A DNA stretch of 64,000 nt from Brachybacterium sp. EE-P12 (GTDB taxonomy: Bacteria; Actinomycetota; Actinomycetes; Actinomycetales; Dermabacteraceae). The notes under the pieces were generated by a model. It saw nothing but the letters and a program-made list of their open reading frames with translations. It was not told the DNA's origin and ran no database searches. Numbering within the stretch: the stretch's first letter is position 1; the number at the start of each line of letters is the position of its first letter. The position numbers and the translations under genes were made by a program. Shown here one piece after another: positions 34,611-43,015 of the stretch. The DNA lies in assembly GCF_003711805.1 (NCBI RefSeq), contig NZ_QXCP01000009.1, forward strand, positions 530,249 through 594,248. Reading direction: 5' to 3'.

Positions 34611-35923
34611 CGCGCCTCGCCGTAGTAGGCGCCGGTGGTCTCCTCCCGCAGGGCGTCGAAGGAGCCGTCCTGGAGCGAGGCGCGGATGCGGTCCACCAGG
34701 CGCACCACGAAGCGCTCGTTGTGGATCGTGCACAGGGTCGAGGAGAGCATCTCCTTGGCCCGGAACAGGTGGTGGACGTAGGCCGCGGTGTAGTGGGTGC
34801 AGGTGTAGCAGTCGCAGGTCTCGTCGATCGGCGCGAACTGGCGGCGATAGCGGGAGCCGGTGAGGTTCACCCGCCCGGTGCGGGTGTAGACGGCGCTGTT
34901 GCGGGCCACGCGCGAGGGCGAGACGCAGTCGAAGGTGTCCGCGCCCGCGGCGATCGCGACGAAGAGGTCGTCGACCTCGCTGATGCCCAGGAGGTGGCGG
35001 GGCCGGGCCTCGGGCAGCTCGTCGGTCACCCAGCCGACGATCGTGCCGAGGTTCTCCTTCTCGAGCGCTCCGCCGATCCCGAAGCCGTCGAAGCGCCAGC
35101 CCTCCACCTCCATCGCACCGAGGTCGCGGGCGGCCTGACGGCGCAGATCCTCGTACTGCGCGCCCTGGATCACGCCCCACAGCTGCTGATAGGGGCGGTG
35201 GATGCGCTCGGCGGTCAGCCGCGCGTGCTCGGCCAGGCAGCGCAGCGCCCACAGACGGGTGCGCTCGAGGGCCTGCTCCTGGTAACCGCGGGAGTTCATG
35301 AGGGTGGTCAGCTCGTCGAAGGCGAACATGATGTCCGCGCCGAGTCCGTGCTGGATCTGCATGGAGATCTCGGGGGTGAAGCGGTGCACGTCGCCGTTGA
35401 TGAAGGAGCGGAAGGTGACCCCGTCGTCGTCGACATGGGCGAGCCGCTCCTTGCCCTCCCGGACGGCGTCGTCCTCCCCGGTGGCGGTGCGGGCCTTCTC
35501 CCCGCCGGAGAACTCGGAGGAGAGCACCTTCTGGAAGCCGGCGCCGAGGCTCATCACCTGGAAGCCGCCCGAGTCGGTGTAGGTGGGGCCGGGCCAGTTC
35601 ATGAAGGCGCCGAGCCCGCCCGCCTCGTCCACGAGGTCGTGGCCGGGCTGGAGGTAGAGGTGGTAGGCGTTGGCCAGCAGCGCCTGCGAGCCCAGAGCGG
35701 CCATCGCCTCCGGCAGCACGCTCTTCACCGTCGCCTTGGTGCCCACCGGCACGAAGGCCGGGGTCTCGATCTCGCCGTGCGGGGTGGTGATCACTCCGGC
35801 GCGCGCCTTCTCGCCGTGGCGGGCGGTGATCTCGAAGCCGACGTCAGCCGGGGAGGGCACGGCGGCCGACGGATCGGCGGGCAAGGGAACGGGCTGGTGG
35901 GCACGGGAAGCGGTCACCGGCAC
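34607..35923 (-). CDS. tgt: tRNA-guanine (queuine) transglycosylase
   Basis: The 438-residue enzyme exchanges the wobble guanine of GUN-anticodon tRNAs for a queuosine precursor. Visible motifs: TPAFVPVGTKATVKSVLP, NAYHLYLQPG, TDSGGFQVMSLG (Asp general base), GIGGALEKENLG, and nucleophile Asp in AGADTFDCVSPSRVARN. Zinc is held by CDCYTCTHY and a downstream His in HNERFVVRLV. The ~30-residue N-terminal extension before DVGFEITARHG is Pro/Ala-rich; GTG at 35923 is the likely start. There is an insertion near residues 145-175 (SGGEKARTATGEDDAVREGK), common in actinobacterial forms. No queuosine biosynthesis genes are nearby. Confidence 0.95.
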   Translation of the reverse strand: MPVTASRAHQPVPLPADPSAAVPSPADVGFEITARHGEKARAGVITTPHGEIETPAFVPVGTKATVKSVLPEAMAALGSQALLANAYHLYLQPGHDLVDEAGGLGAFMNWPGPTYTDSGGFQVMSLGAGFQKVLSSEFSGGEKARTATGEDDAVREGKERLAHVDDDGVTFRSFINGDVHRFTPEISMQIQHGLGADIMFAFDELTTLMNSRGYQEQALERTRLWALRCLAEHARLTAERIHRPYQQLWGVIQGAQYEDLRRQAARDLGAMEVEGWRFDGFGIGGALEKENLGTIVGWVTDELPEARPRHLLGISEVDDLFVAIAAGADTFDCVSPSRVARNSAVYTRTGRVNLTGSRYRRQFAPIDETCDCYTCTHYTAAYVHHLFRAKEMLSSTLCTIHNERFVVRLVDRIRASLQDGSFDALREETTGAYYGEAR

Positions 35924-36014
35924 ATCGTCCCATGCGCGGGCGCGCCCGCGCGGGCGGACGGACCGAGGAGGCGACCAGGCGAAGAGACAACGCAGATGCA
36001 GGTTGCCCCGGAAG

Positions 36015-36050
36015 CGTCCGAGGCCGCACGCACGCGCACGGCCTCGGACG
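36015..36050 (-). terminator. Hairpin terminator downstream of the GT2 gene
   Basis: CGTCCGAGGCCG pairs perfectly (12 bp) with CGGCCTCGGACG across a 12-nt loop. It lies 24 nt past the GT2 stop and before tgt, so it probably ends the polysaccharide transcript. Confidence 0.7.
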
Positions 36051-36073
36051 AGTCCTGAGAGGGGATCAGAGGG

Positions 36074-37216
36074 CTATCGGTCCTGGCGGCCTGCGGCGTC
36101 CTCTCGCCCTGCGGCCGCGGCCCACCGGTCGACCACCGCGTCGTCGGTGACCGCGTCGGCGGGCACGCCGGGCGCGTACTCGCGCTGCTCGGGCGCAGTG
36201 CCGTCGACCCAGCCGGTGGCGATGGGACCGGTGGACGTGGGCACGGTCTCCCCGGAGCCGACGAGGGGGTGGTTGGGAGTGCCGTACTGGATGAGCTTGA
36301 CCCGCTCGAGCACGTCCTCCATCATCACGCGGTTGGTGCGCAGGAGGTCGGCGATGATCATCAGCACGAACGTCATGAACGAGCAGGTCAGCAGGACCAG
36401 CCCGAAGATCAGCGACTGGATGTGGCCGCTGCCCTGGCCCATCAGCGCGAAGATCAGGAAGCGGACGAAGGGGATCAGGCCGATCACGCCGGTGATGCCC
36501 GCGAGCCACAGCAGCACGGTGTGGGGCTTGAACATCAGGTAGGCGCGCACGATCGCGGAGCCGGACTTGCCCATGTGCTGGAAGATGTTGTTGAACAGCC
36601 GCGACTCGCGGGTCTTGGGGTTGGTGTCGATCGGCACCGAGGCGATCCGCAGCCGCTTGTTGCCCGCCTGGATGATCGTCTCCATGCAGTAGGAGAACTG
36701 CGTGATGACGTTCAGCCGCATCAGGGAGGCCTTGGAGTAGGCGCGGAAGCCGGAGGCGGCGTCGGGCAGCTCGGTCTCCGCAGCGAGGTTCACCACCTGC
36801 GATCCCACCTGCTGCATGACCTTCTTGAAGGGCGAGAAGTGCGCGATCTTCTTCGTCTGGCGGTCGGCGATGGCGATGTCCGCCTCGCCCGAGACCACCG
36901 GGGCGACGAGATCGGCGATGCGCTCCTGCTTGTACTGGTTGTCGCCGTCGGTGTTCACGACGATGTCGGCGCCGTGGGCGAGGGCGTAGTCCACGCCGTC
37001 GCGGAAGGACCGGGCGAGGCCCATGTTGCGGGCGTGGCGCACGAAGTGCGTGACCCCGTGCTCCTTCGCCACCTCGACGGTGCGATCGGTGGAGCCGTCG
37101 TCGATGATCAGCACCTCGACGGAGTCGACGCCCGGGAGCTCCTTCGGGATGGTGTCGAGCACCAGCGGGAGCGTCTGCTCCTCGTTGAGGCAGGGGATCT
37201 GGACGAAGACCTTCAT
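36074..37216 (-). CDS. GT2 glycosyltransferase with two C-terminal membrane helices (dolichol/undecaprenyl-phosphate sugar synthase type)
   Basis: The 380-residue protein has the GT-A N-terminal half (KVFVQIPCLNEEQTLPLVLDTIP, IIDDGSTDRTVEV, VVNTDGDNQY as DxD) and two membrane helices (about residues 235-260 and 270-300), the plan of polyprenyl-phosphate glycosyltransferases such as GtrB/DPM1. These load a sugar onto a lipid carrier for GT-C enzymes acting outside. The C-terminal ~60 residues are acidic and disordered. AAGG five bases upstream supports ATG 37216 over GTG 37222. It lies downstream of a GT-C-like gene on the same strand, which fits a donor-making role. Confidence 0.85.
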   Translation of the reverse strand: MKVFVQIPCLNEEQTLPLVLDTIPKELPGVDSVEVLIIDDGSTDRTVEVAKEHGVTHFVRHARNMGLARSFRDGVDYALAHGADIVVNTDGDNQYKQERIADLVAPVVSGEADIAIADRQTKKIAHFSPFKKVMQQVGSQVVNLAAETELPDAASGFRAYSKASLMRLNVITQFSYCMETIIQAGNKRLRIASVPIDTNPKTRESRLFNNIFQHMGKSGSAIVRAYLMFKPHTVLLWLAGITGVIGLIPFVRFLIFALMGQGSGHIQSLIFGLVLLTCSFMTFVLMIIADLLRTNRVMMEDVLERVKLIQYGTPNHPLVGSGETVPTSTGPIATGWVDGTAPEQREYAPGVPADAVTDDAVVDRWAAAAGREDAAGRQDR

Positions 37217-37454
37217 GGGCACCTTGCAATCATCGGCCGGTCGCGCCTCGCGCGTCCGGGGTCGGGCTCATCGCACTGCAGTGCGGATCCGTTCCAGCGT
37301 ACTGAGGGCGGGCGCGGCGACCGGCCCGGCGAGGCCCGCTTCCCTCGGGCTTCCCCGACTCGTCACCTGCTGGCCATCTCGGCCTGTGCGGCAGGTCGCA
37401 TCCGCTCGTTCCTCACCTGCGCAGCGGCGAGGGGGACTGCCCGAGCCGGCGCGC

Positions 37455-39317
37455 TCAGGGCGTGGCGACCGGCTCCAGCTCCCCTGCTGCGGCGAGCTCG
37501 TCCTGGAGCGGTCCCGGCATGACCCAGGCGTGGTAGCCGTAGCTGTGCACCCCGCTGAGCATCCGTGCGCCGGCGGCGCTGCCCTCGGGCCAGATGTCGC
37601 AGCCGAGGGTGATCTGCGCGTCGGAGGTGCTGCGGTCCGCGGTCACGCCCATCGTGGTGGGATGGATCCAGTAGGCGAGGATGTTCTGCACGACGGCGTT
37701 GTTGCTCGTCCCGGGCGTGCAGGAGCGGTCGAACTCGACGGTGAGCGCACCGTCGTGCTCCTCCTGGAGGCGGTTGATCTCCCCGGCGAGGGCGGGGCGG
37801 CCTCCCTCGAGGCTCTGGAAGTGGTCGGTGGCGCGGGTGGCGGAGAGCGACCCCGCCGCCGTGGCGACGAAGGCGGCCGCGACGATGATCGCGGTCGCGC
37901 GGGAACGGTGCCGGCCGACGGCCACGAGCGCGACGAGCAGCAGCAGCGGCGGGAGGCTCGCGAGCAGCCAGAAGCGGTTCTCGTTCGTGAAGCTCGGCAC
38001 CAGCCCCCAGGGCCAGGTCTCCGAGGTCGCCTCCGGCAGGGTCCAGAACCACGGCATGACCCCCGGGATGTGCGCCGGGGTGACGTATCCCCAGGTCGGG
38101 GCGTCGGGGGCGAGCCAGAACACGGTCACGACGACGAGTCCCGCGATGAGGGCGAGCGCCGGTGCCAGCACCTTCCGGGACGCACCGCGGATCATCGCCG
38201 CGGCTCCCAGCGCCACCAGCAGAGCCGTGACGGGGTCGAGATAGCGCCCGTAGAGCCAGGCATCCAGGCGCCGCCAGGAGGCGAGGTACAGCCTGCTCTC
38301 GCTCGCCCACTGCCCGATCGAGAGCACGGCCACGCCCAGCAGCATCGCCGCCAACAGGCACGCGGGTCCGATCGAGCGGCCGTGGCGCAGCTCCCGCCAC
38401 ACCAGCACCAGCAGCACCACCAGCCCCACCGCGACCAGGCCCAGGCTGCCGGCCGTCTGCTCCCACGCCTGGCCCACGGTGGCCCGCAGGATGATCGACG
38501 GCGGGGACTCGAGCAAGTTCGAGAGCACCTTCTCGCCCTGGCTGAAGCCGCCGCCCAGGTACTGGTTCAGACGCCCGCCGGACCAGAACGCGAGATACCC
38601 CAGCGGCAGGGCGACGGCGATCCCCGCGAGCGCGGCCCGCCAGGAGCGGATCGCGAGCAGCAGCAGCCAGATCACGCAGGCGATCAGGAGCACCACCGCG
38701 CGCGCATGGGTCGTGGCGAGCACCGCCGCCGCGAGACCGAAGACCAGCGCACGCGGCACGGTGGGCTTCTCCCAGAGCCTCAGCGCGGCGAGCACGGTGC
38801 AGGCCAGGGCCAGGAAGAGCAGCTTCTCGCTGGTGACATAGCCGCTCTGGACGGTGCGCGCCGGCAGGGCCATCACGAGGGAGGCGACCACGGTCGCCTG
38901 CGGCATCGTCAGGCCCAGGCGGGTGACGGCGCGGGCGAGCGGCCAGATCGTGGCGACGGCCACGACCACACCCAGCCCGATCGCGACCCGGTACGCGACG
39001 GCGGGGTTCTCCGTGAACCACCAGATCGGCGCCATCACCACGCTCCACGCCGGGAAGTACCCCGCGCCGCGGGGCGGGGTGACCGGACCGGCGCCGGAGA
39101 GGAACTTCGAGTACTGCAGCAGCACCACCTCGTCGAAGGGGAACGAGGGTGTCCTCGCTCCCCGGGCGACGACCGTGTGCAGGACGAGGACGATCAGCAC
39201 GCTCGCCGCCGCGCTCCACCGCCACAGCGCATCCGGGTCCCGCAGCAGAGCCGGCCGGCGGCCGGCGGGGACGGGCTCGGGCGCGGCGGCCTCGGAGTTC
39301 GGCGCAGTCTCGGTCAT
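37455..39317 (-). CDS. GT-C-like multi-spanning membrane protein, paralogue A
   Basis: The 620-residue protein has about 11-13 membrane helices. The first outside loop carries FPFDEVVLLQYSKFLSG, an acidic pair placed as in GT-C glycosyltransferases, followed by GAGYFPAWSVVMAPIWWFTENP. Other landmarks shared with two paralogues in this window (43016 and 44961): the loop NENRFW, a C-terminal outside domain with two conserved Cys (DRSCTPG and LGCDIWPE), and a terminal YGYHAWVMPG motif. It likely transfers a lipid-linked sugar outside, using the adjacent GT2 product as donor source. Start ATG 39317; 72 nt after the pyruvyl transferase gene. No family name recognised. Confidence 0.8.
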   Translation of the reverse strand: MTETAPNSEAAAPEPVPAGRRPALLRDPDALWRWSAAASVLIVLVLHTVVARGARTPSFPFDEVVLLQYSKFLSGAGPVTPPRGAGYFPAWSVVMAPIWWFTENPAVAYRVAIGLGVVVAVATIWPLARAVTRLGLTMPQATVVASLVMALPARTVQSGYVTSEKLLFLALACTVLAALRLWEKPTVPRALVFGLAAAVLATTHARAVVLLIACVIWLLLLAIRSWRAALAGIAVALPLGYLAFWSGGRLNQYLGGGFSQGEKVLSNLLESPPSIILRATVGQAWEQTAGSLGLVAVGLVVLLVLVWRELRHGRSIGPACLLAAMLLGVAVLSIGQWASESRLYLASWRRLDAWLYGRYLDPVTALLVALGAAAMIRGASRKVLAPALALIAGLVVVTVFWLAPDAPTWGYVTPAHIPGVMPWFWTLPEATSETWPWGLVPSFTNENRFWLLASLPPLLLLVALVAVGRHRSRATAIIVAAAFVATAAGSLSATRATDHFQSLEGGRPALAGEINRLQEEHDGALTVEFDRSCTPGTSNNAVVQNILAYWIHPTTMGVTADRSTSDAQITLGCDIWPEGSAAGARMLSGVHSYGYHAWVMPGPLQDELAAAGELEPVATP

Positions 39318-39389
39318 CGGGTCTCGTCGTCCATCTCGTCGGCGGTCGACCGCAGGCAGCGGTCCTGGTCGGGGCCCGTCGGGCGTAGA

Positions 39390-40634
39390 TCAGGCGCGGC
39401 GCACGGCGCGCCCCCGCACCAGCTCGGCGATCAGATCGGCCTGCATCAGCGAGCGGCTCTTCACCTCCGGCAGGTGCTGGTCGAGCTTGCCCTGCACCTC
39501 GTCGCGGCGCGCGGAGAGGTCCTCGAAGCGCTCCCAGAGGTGGGACGGGGTGAGCTGGTCGTGGCCGAAGGCCCACTCCTCGAGCTCGAACATCTCCAGC
39601 ACCTCGCGGTACTTGTGGCTCCACCCGATCACGAGGGTCGGCACCGCCATCGCCAGGGAGGAGACCATCGCGTGGAAGCGGCTGGCGACGAACAGGTCGC
39701 AGAGACCGATGAGATGCCGCAGCTGCTGGGAGCTCAGCTCGCGGTCCACGAAGAGCACGTCCTCGCCGGGCACCAGCAGGTCGTGGATCCGGGTGCACAG
39801 CGGGAGGTCGTTGTTGTGGGTCTTCTCGGTGCCCGTGCGCACGCTGTGCGGCACCAGCAGCACCTTCTTCCCGTCCCGGCGCAGGCGCTCGATGAACGAG
39901 ATCATCTGGCCGACGTAGTCGTCGCCGCGCGCCTCGACCTTCTTCTGCAGCACGACGGAGGGGCACACGCCCACCACCTCGCCGTCCTCGAAGAAGCCCA
40001 GGTCCACGCCGGCCTCCCGCAGCCCCTGCTCCTCGGTGCCGTCCATCTCGAGGGAGAAGGCGTAGTCGGCGCCCGCGACGAGGTTGGTCAGGCCCAGGCC
40101 CTCGGCGAACTCGTGCGTGATGCGGCCGCGGGTGACGAGGGTCTGCGCCTTGGGCAGGAAGACCTTCGAGACGATCCGGTTGATCGGGTTCTTGAAGGGA
40201 CCCACCGCCTGGGCGCACTTGAACACCGGGGTGTGCAGGTTCAGCGCCGGGAGGATCGAGGCGACGTTGTACAGCAGGAACTTCTCGCGACCGTCGGTGA
40301 AGGTGATGCCGCCCTGGTCCAGCAGCACGTCGCTCTCCGTCAGAGCACGGATCGCCGGGTGGCGGCGCAGCAGGGGCCGCAGCGGGGGCAGCAGCCGGTG
40401 CGCGAGCGCGAGGGAGTTGATGGTGACGCCGAGGGTCTTCGGGTCCGCGGCGACGACCTCGAGGTTCGGGTACGGGTTCTGCGCCCGGTCCTCCGCGGGG
40501 TACATGCTCAGCAGGGTGACGTCGACCTCGCCGAGACGCTCGCCGAGGGTCTGCACGGCGCTCTCGAGCATCGCGGCGGCGCCCTTGTTGCCGGACAGCG
40601 CGGAGCCGATGACGGTGATGCGGGGGGTGCTCAT
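39390..40634 (-). CDS. Polysaccharide pyruvyl transferase family protein
   Basis: The 414-residue product matches the CsaB/polysaccharide pyruvyl transferase family (PF04230): ITVIGSALSGNKGAAAMLESAV (start motif), DVLLDQGGITFTDG, AQAVGPFKNP, a Gly/Asp-rich GVCPSVVLQ segment, and the C-terminal FVASRFHAMVSSLAMAVPTLVIGWSHKYREVLEMF, with the conserved H and SHKY. It adds pyruvate ketals from phosphoenolpyruvate to sugars of surface polymers. AGGAG upstream supports ATG 40634, which overlaps the stop of the flippase-like gene by 4 nt. Confidence 0.92.
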   Translation of the reverse strand: MSTPRITVIGSALSGNKGAAAMLESAVQTLGERLGEVDVTLLSMYPAEDRAQNPYPNLEVVAADPKTLGVTINSLALAHRLLPPLRPLLRRHPAIRALTESDVLLDQGGITFTDGREKFLLYNVASILPALNLHTPVFKCAQAVGPFKNPINRIVSKVFLPKAQTLVTRGRITHEFAEGLGLTNLVAGADYAFSLEMDGTEEQGLREAGVDLGFFEDGEVVGVCPSVVLQKKVEARGDDYVGQMISFIERLRRDGKKVLLVPHSVRTGTEKTHNNDLPLCTRIHDLLVPGEDVLFVDRELSSQQLRHLIGLCDLFVASRFHAMVSSLAMAVPTLVIGWSHKYREVLEMFELEEWAFGHDQLTPSHLWERFEDLSARRDEVQGKLDQHLPEVKSRSLMQADLIAELVRGRAVRRA

Positions 40635-41635
40635 GGGCGGATCTCCTGGGGGATGGTGCGGCGGATGACGAGATAGATCGCGGCGACGACGGCATCGCCG
40701 ATGGTCGCGAGGAGTCGGGCGAGGAGGCTGATCACGATCGCCTCCGGGGCGGGCACGTACTGGCTGAGGACCAGCACGATCACGGCCTCGCGCACGCCGA
40801 GGCCGCTGGGCACGAGGATCGCGAGGATCCCGACGGCGCCGGCCAGGGCGTAGGCCGCCGCGAAGGGCAGCCACTGGGCGGGGGTGATGTCGCTGATGGT
40901 GTGCGCGATGAGCACGAAGCCGACGCCGTTGACGATGCGGGGCAGCACGAACTCGGCGCTGGAGAGCGCGGCGCGCCGGCTGGAGAGGAAGTACTGCTGC
41001 GGGACGGAGCGCTTGAGGAGCCGCCGCATGGGCAGGTCGAGGATGCGTCGGAAGGTGGGCGCGTGCAGCACCACGGCCGCGGGGATCAGCACCAGCAACG
41101 GCGCGACCATGAGGGTCGCGTTCTGGCCGAGGATCCCGGGCCCCAGGCTCACCAGCAGGATCACGAGCGCGGGGACGATCGAGGCGATCTGCAGGAAGAC
41201 GTTCTCGTAGACGAAGCTGATCAGCACCAGGGTGCGGCTGATGCCCTTCTTCCCGGCCCACAGCACCTTGTTCGTCACCGAGCCGACCTGCCCGGGGATG
41301 TACTTCAGCACCCAGGACAGGCACTGCACCGCCACGGCCTCGCGGGCGCTGATGTGCGCCTCCGGGTCGAGCCAGCGCACGATCCGCCCCCACGCGGAGC
41401 CGGTCACCGCGACGGCGGCGGCGAAGCAGGCGGTGGCGAGGATCCACCAGGGGCTGAAGCGGAGGTGCTCGGCGCGCAGCTCGGCCCAGTTGTCCGCCAG
41501 GGAACGCGCGAACAGCCACCCCACGAGCCCGACGACCAGGATCGTCACGATCCAGCGCAGCGCGCGGCGCCGCGCGGGGCGTCGGCGCGCGGTCGGTGCC
41601 GGGTCGCCGTCGGCGGGGGCGGGGAGGTCCGTCAT
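40631..41635 (-). CDS. Flippase-like / lysylphosphatidylglycerol synthase TM family (UPF0104) protein
   Basis: The 334-residue protein has about 8 helices and the family motif around KYIPGQVGSVTNKVLWAGKKGISR and PSGLGVREAVIVLVLSQYVP (GxGxREA). This family (AglD/UPF0104) is common in surface glycan loci, where members are proposed lipid-linked glycan flippases. An Arg/Pro/Ala-rich N-terminus precedes the first helix. It is separated from the nitroreductase-like stop by a single base and coupled to the pyruvyl transferase by a 4-nt overlap. Confidence 0.88.
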   Translation of the reverse strand: MTDLPAPADGDPAPTARRRPARRRALRWIVTILVVGLVGWLFARSLADNWAELRAEHLRFSPWWILATACFAAAVAVTGSAWGRIVRWLDPEAHISAREAVAVQCLSWVLKYIPGQVGSVTNKVLWAGKKGISRTLVLISFVYENVFLQIASIVPALVILLVSLGPGILGQNATLMVAPLLVLIPAAVVLHAPTFRRILDLPMRRLLKRSVPQQYFLSSRRAALSSAEFVLPRIVNGVGFVLIAHTISDITPAQWLPFAAAYALAGAVGILAILVPSGLGVREAVIVLVLSQYVPAPEAIVISLLARLLATIGDAVVAAIYLVIRRTIPQEIRP

Positions 41636-41636
41636 C

Positions 41637-42713
41637 TCAGTCGTTGTAGCGCCGGAACGTGTCCAGGGACTTCTTCGCGGAGTACGGGACCAGGCCCTCG
41701 TCGTGCGCGTACCCGAAGGCGATGAGCATGACGACGCGGTCGCTGGTGTCCAGCGAGAGACGGCGCTGCATCTTCGCCTCGAGCGGCTCGAAGTCCGGCC
41801 AGTTGATCACCGAGGAGCTCAGTCCGAGGGTCTCGAGCGCGAGGATGAACTGCATGGCCGCGAGGGAGCTGTCGACGTAGATGGCGTGGCGGTCCCGGGG
41901 GCTGAAGTAGGACTCGAGCTTGCCGACCACGACCGCGACGGCGGGCACGTTCTCGGAGTAGCCGGCGGTGCCGAAGGGGATCGCGGCGATCTCGCGGGCC
42001 AGGGCCGGGTCGTCGAAGACCCGGAACTCGTAGGGGATCCGGTTGCAGGCCGTCGGCGCCTGCCGGGCGACCAGCAGCGCCTTGTCGATGAGCTCGCGCT
42101 CGACGGGCTTCTGCTCGAACCAGCGCACGCTGCGACGCTGCTGGGCGAGCAGCTCGAGCGACTCGTAGGAGATGTCGCTGACCATCTCCTTGGGGTGGGG
42201 GATCTTGCCGGTGCTCTCCGCGCCGTGCTCGACGGCCTCGAAGCGGGCCCGTGCCGCCTCCACGGTGCGGTCGGTGCGTGCGCTGACCCGGAAGTACTCG
42301 GTGAGCACGTCGTGCGCCCACTCCATCTCGGAGGCGTCCATGCTGCCCGGGGACTGTCGCCACTGGCGGGCGGCGGTCTCGTAGAACTCGATCGTCTCGG
42401 TGATGTAGTCCCGCGCGAACACGTCGCGGCGGGGGCGCATGATGAGCCCCTTCTCGAGCCGGTGCACGTTGCGGCGCAGCTCCACGTGCGTGAGGCGGGG
42501 CGTGCTCTTGTTGCGGTAGTAGTTCCGGCGTCCGCGGAGCACCGCCGCCTGCTCGCGGTTGAAGGCGAGCGGGTTCACCGTGAAGAACAGGTGGGTGAGG
42601 ATCCGGTTGGAGCCGAAGGTCTCCAGGAACCCTCTGTTCACCGTCTCGTAGGTGCGGCGGATCCAGGTGATCGCCAGCAGGTCCTTGGCGATCTTCTTCA
42701 GCCGGTCGAGCAC
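41637..42713 (-). CDS. Nitroreductase-fold protein with N-terminal extension
   Basis: The 358-residue product has a ~160-residue N-terminal helical domain (FFTVNPLAFNREQAAVLRGRRNYY, RLEKGLIMRPRRDVFARDYI) and a C-terminal nitroreductase domain starting LAQQRRSVRWFEQKPVERELIDKALLVARQAPTACNRIPYEFRVF (FMN-binding SVR motif) and including VDSSLAAMQFILALETLGLSSSVINWPDFEPLE. It should bind FMN and use NAD(P)H. GGGAGG 4 nt upstream supports GTG 42713. As first gene of the polysaccharide operon it probably modifies a precursor, but no substrate is predictable. Confidence 0.82.
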   Translation of the reverse strand: MLDRLKKIAKDLLAITWIRRTYETVNRGFLETFGSNRILTHLFFTVNPLAFNREQAAVLRGRRNYYRNKSTPRLTHVELRRNVHRLEKGLIMRPRRDVFARDYITETIEFYETAARQWRQSPGSMDASEMEWAHDVLTEYFRVSARTDRTVEAARARFEAVEHGAESTGKIPHPKEMVSDISYESLELLAQQRRSVRWFEQKPVERELIDKALLVARQAPTACNRIPYEFRVFDDPALAREIAAIPFGTAGYSENVPAVAVVVGKLESYFSPRDRHAIYVDSSLAAMQFILALETLGLSSSVINWPDFEPLEAKMQRRLSLDTSDRVVMLIAFGYAHDEGLVPYSAKKSLDTFRRYND

Positions 42714-42878
42714 AGGGCCTCCCGAGGAGCGTTGGTCAGGGGATGCGCCCTGCCCGCCGAGCGCGACGGGGCGCCCCGGGCCGGAGCGTCCGGTGCCTCC
42801 ACCAGGCGCCGCGCACCGGGCCCGAGTGTACCGACGCCGCACCGGGCTTCCCGGCAGCAGGCGATTGCTCCGTCGCGA

Positions 42879-42950
42879 GTTCACCCCCTCGTCACCTCCC
42901 GGAATCCGCTGCGTCACCTGGGCAGTGCGCCACAGCACTGACCGGCTGCG
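42879..42950. repeat. 72-nt duplicated upstream region, copy 1
   Basis: This segment lies in the 302-nt divergent gap between the nitroreductase-like gene and paralogue B, and is 66/72 identical to 46905-46976 upstream of ugd. It carries CGTCACCT twice, 22 nt apart (two helical turns), after GTTCACCCC, and a CAGTGC-gccaca-GCACTG hairpin. A TAGACT -10-like box follows at 42968-42973. The rest of the gap (42714-42878) shows no gene. Confidence 0.85.
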
Positions 42951-43015
42951 GAGGACCTGGGCATGGATAGACTGCCGCGAGCTTTCCGCCCCCGTCGCCT
43001 CCTGGAGGGAGTGCC

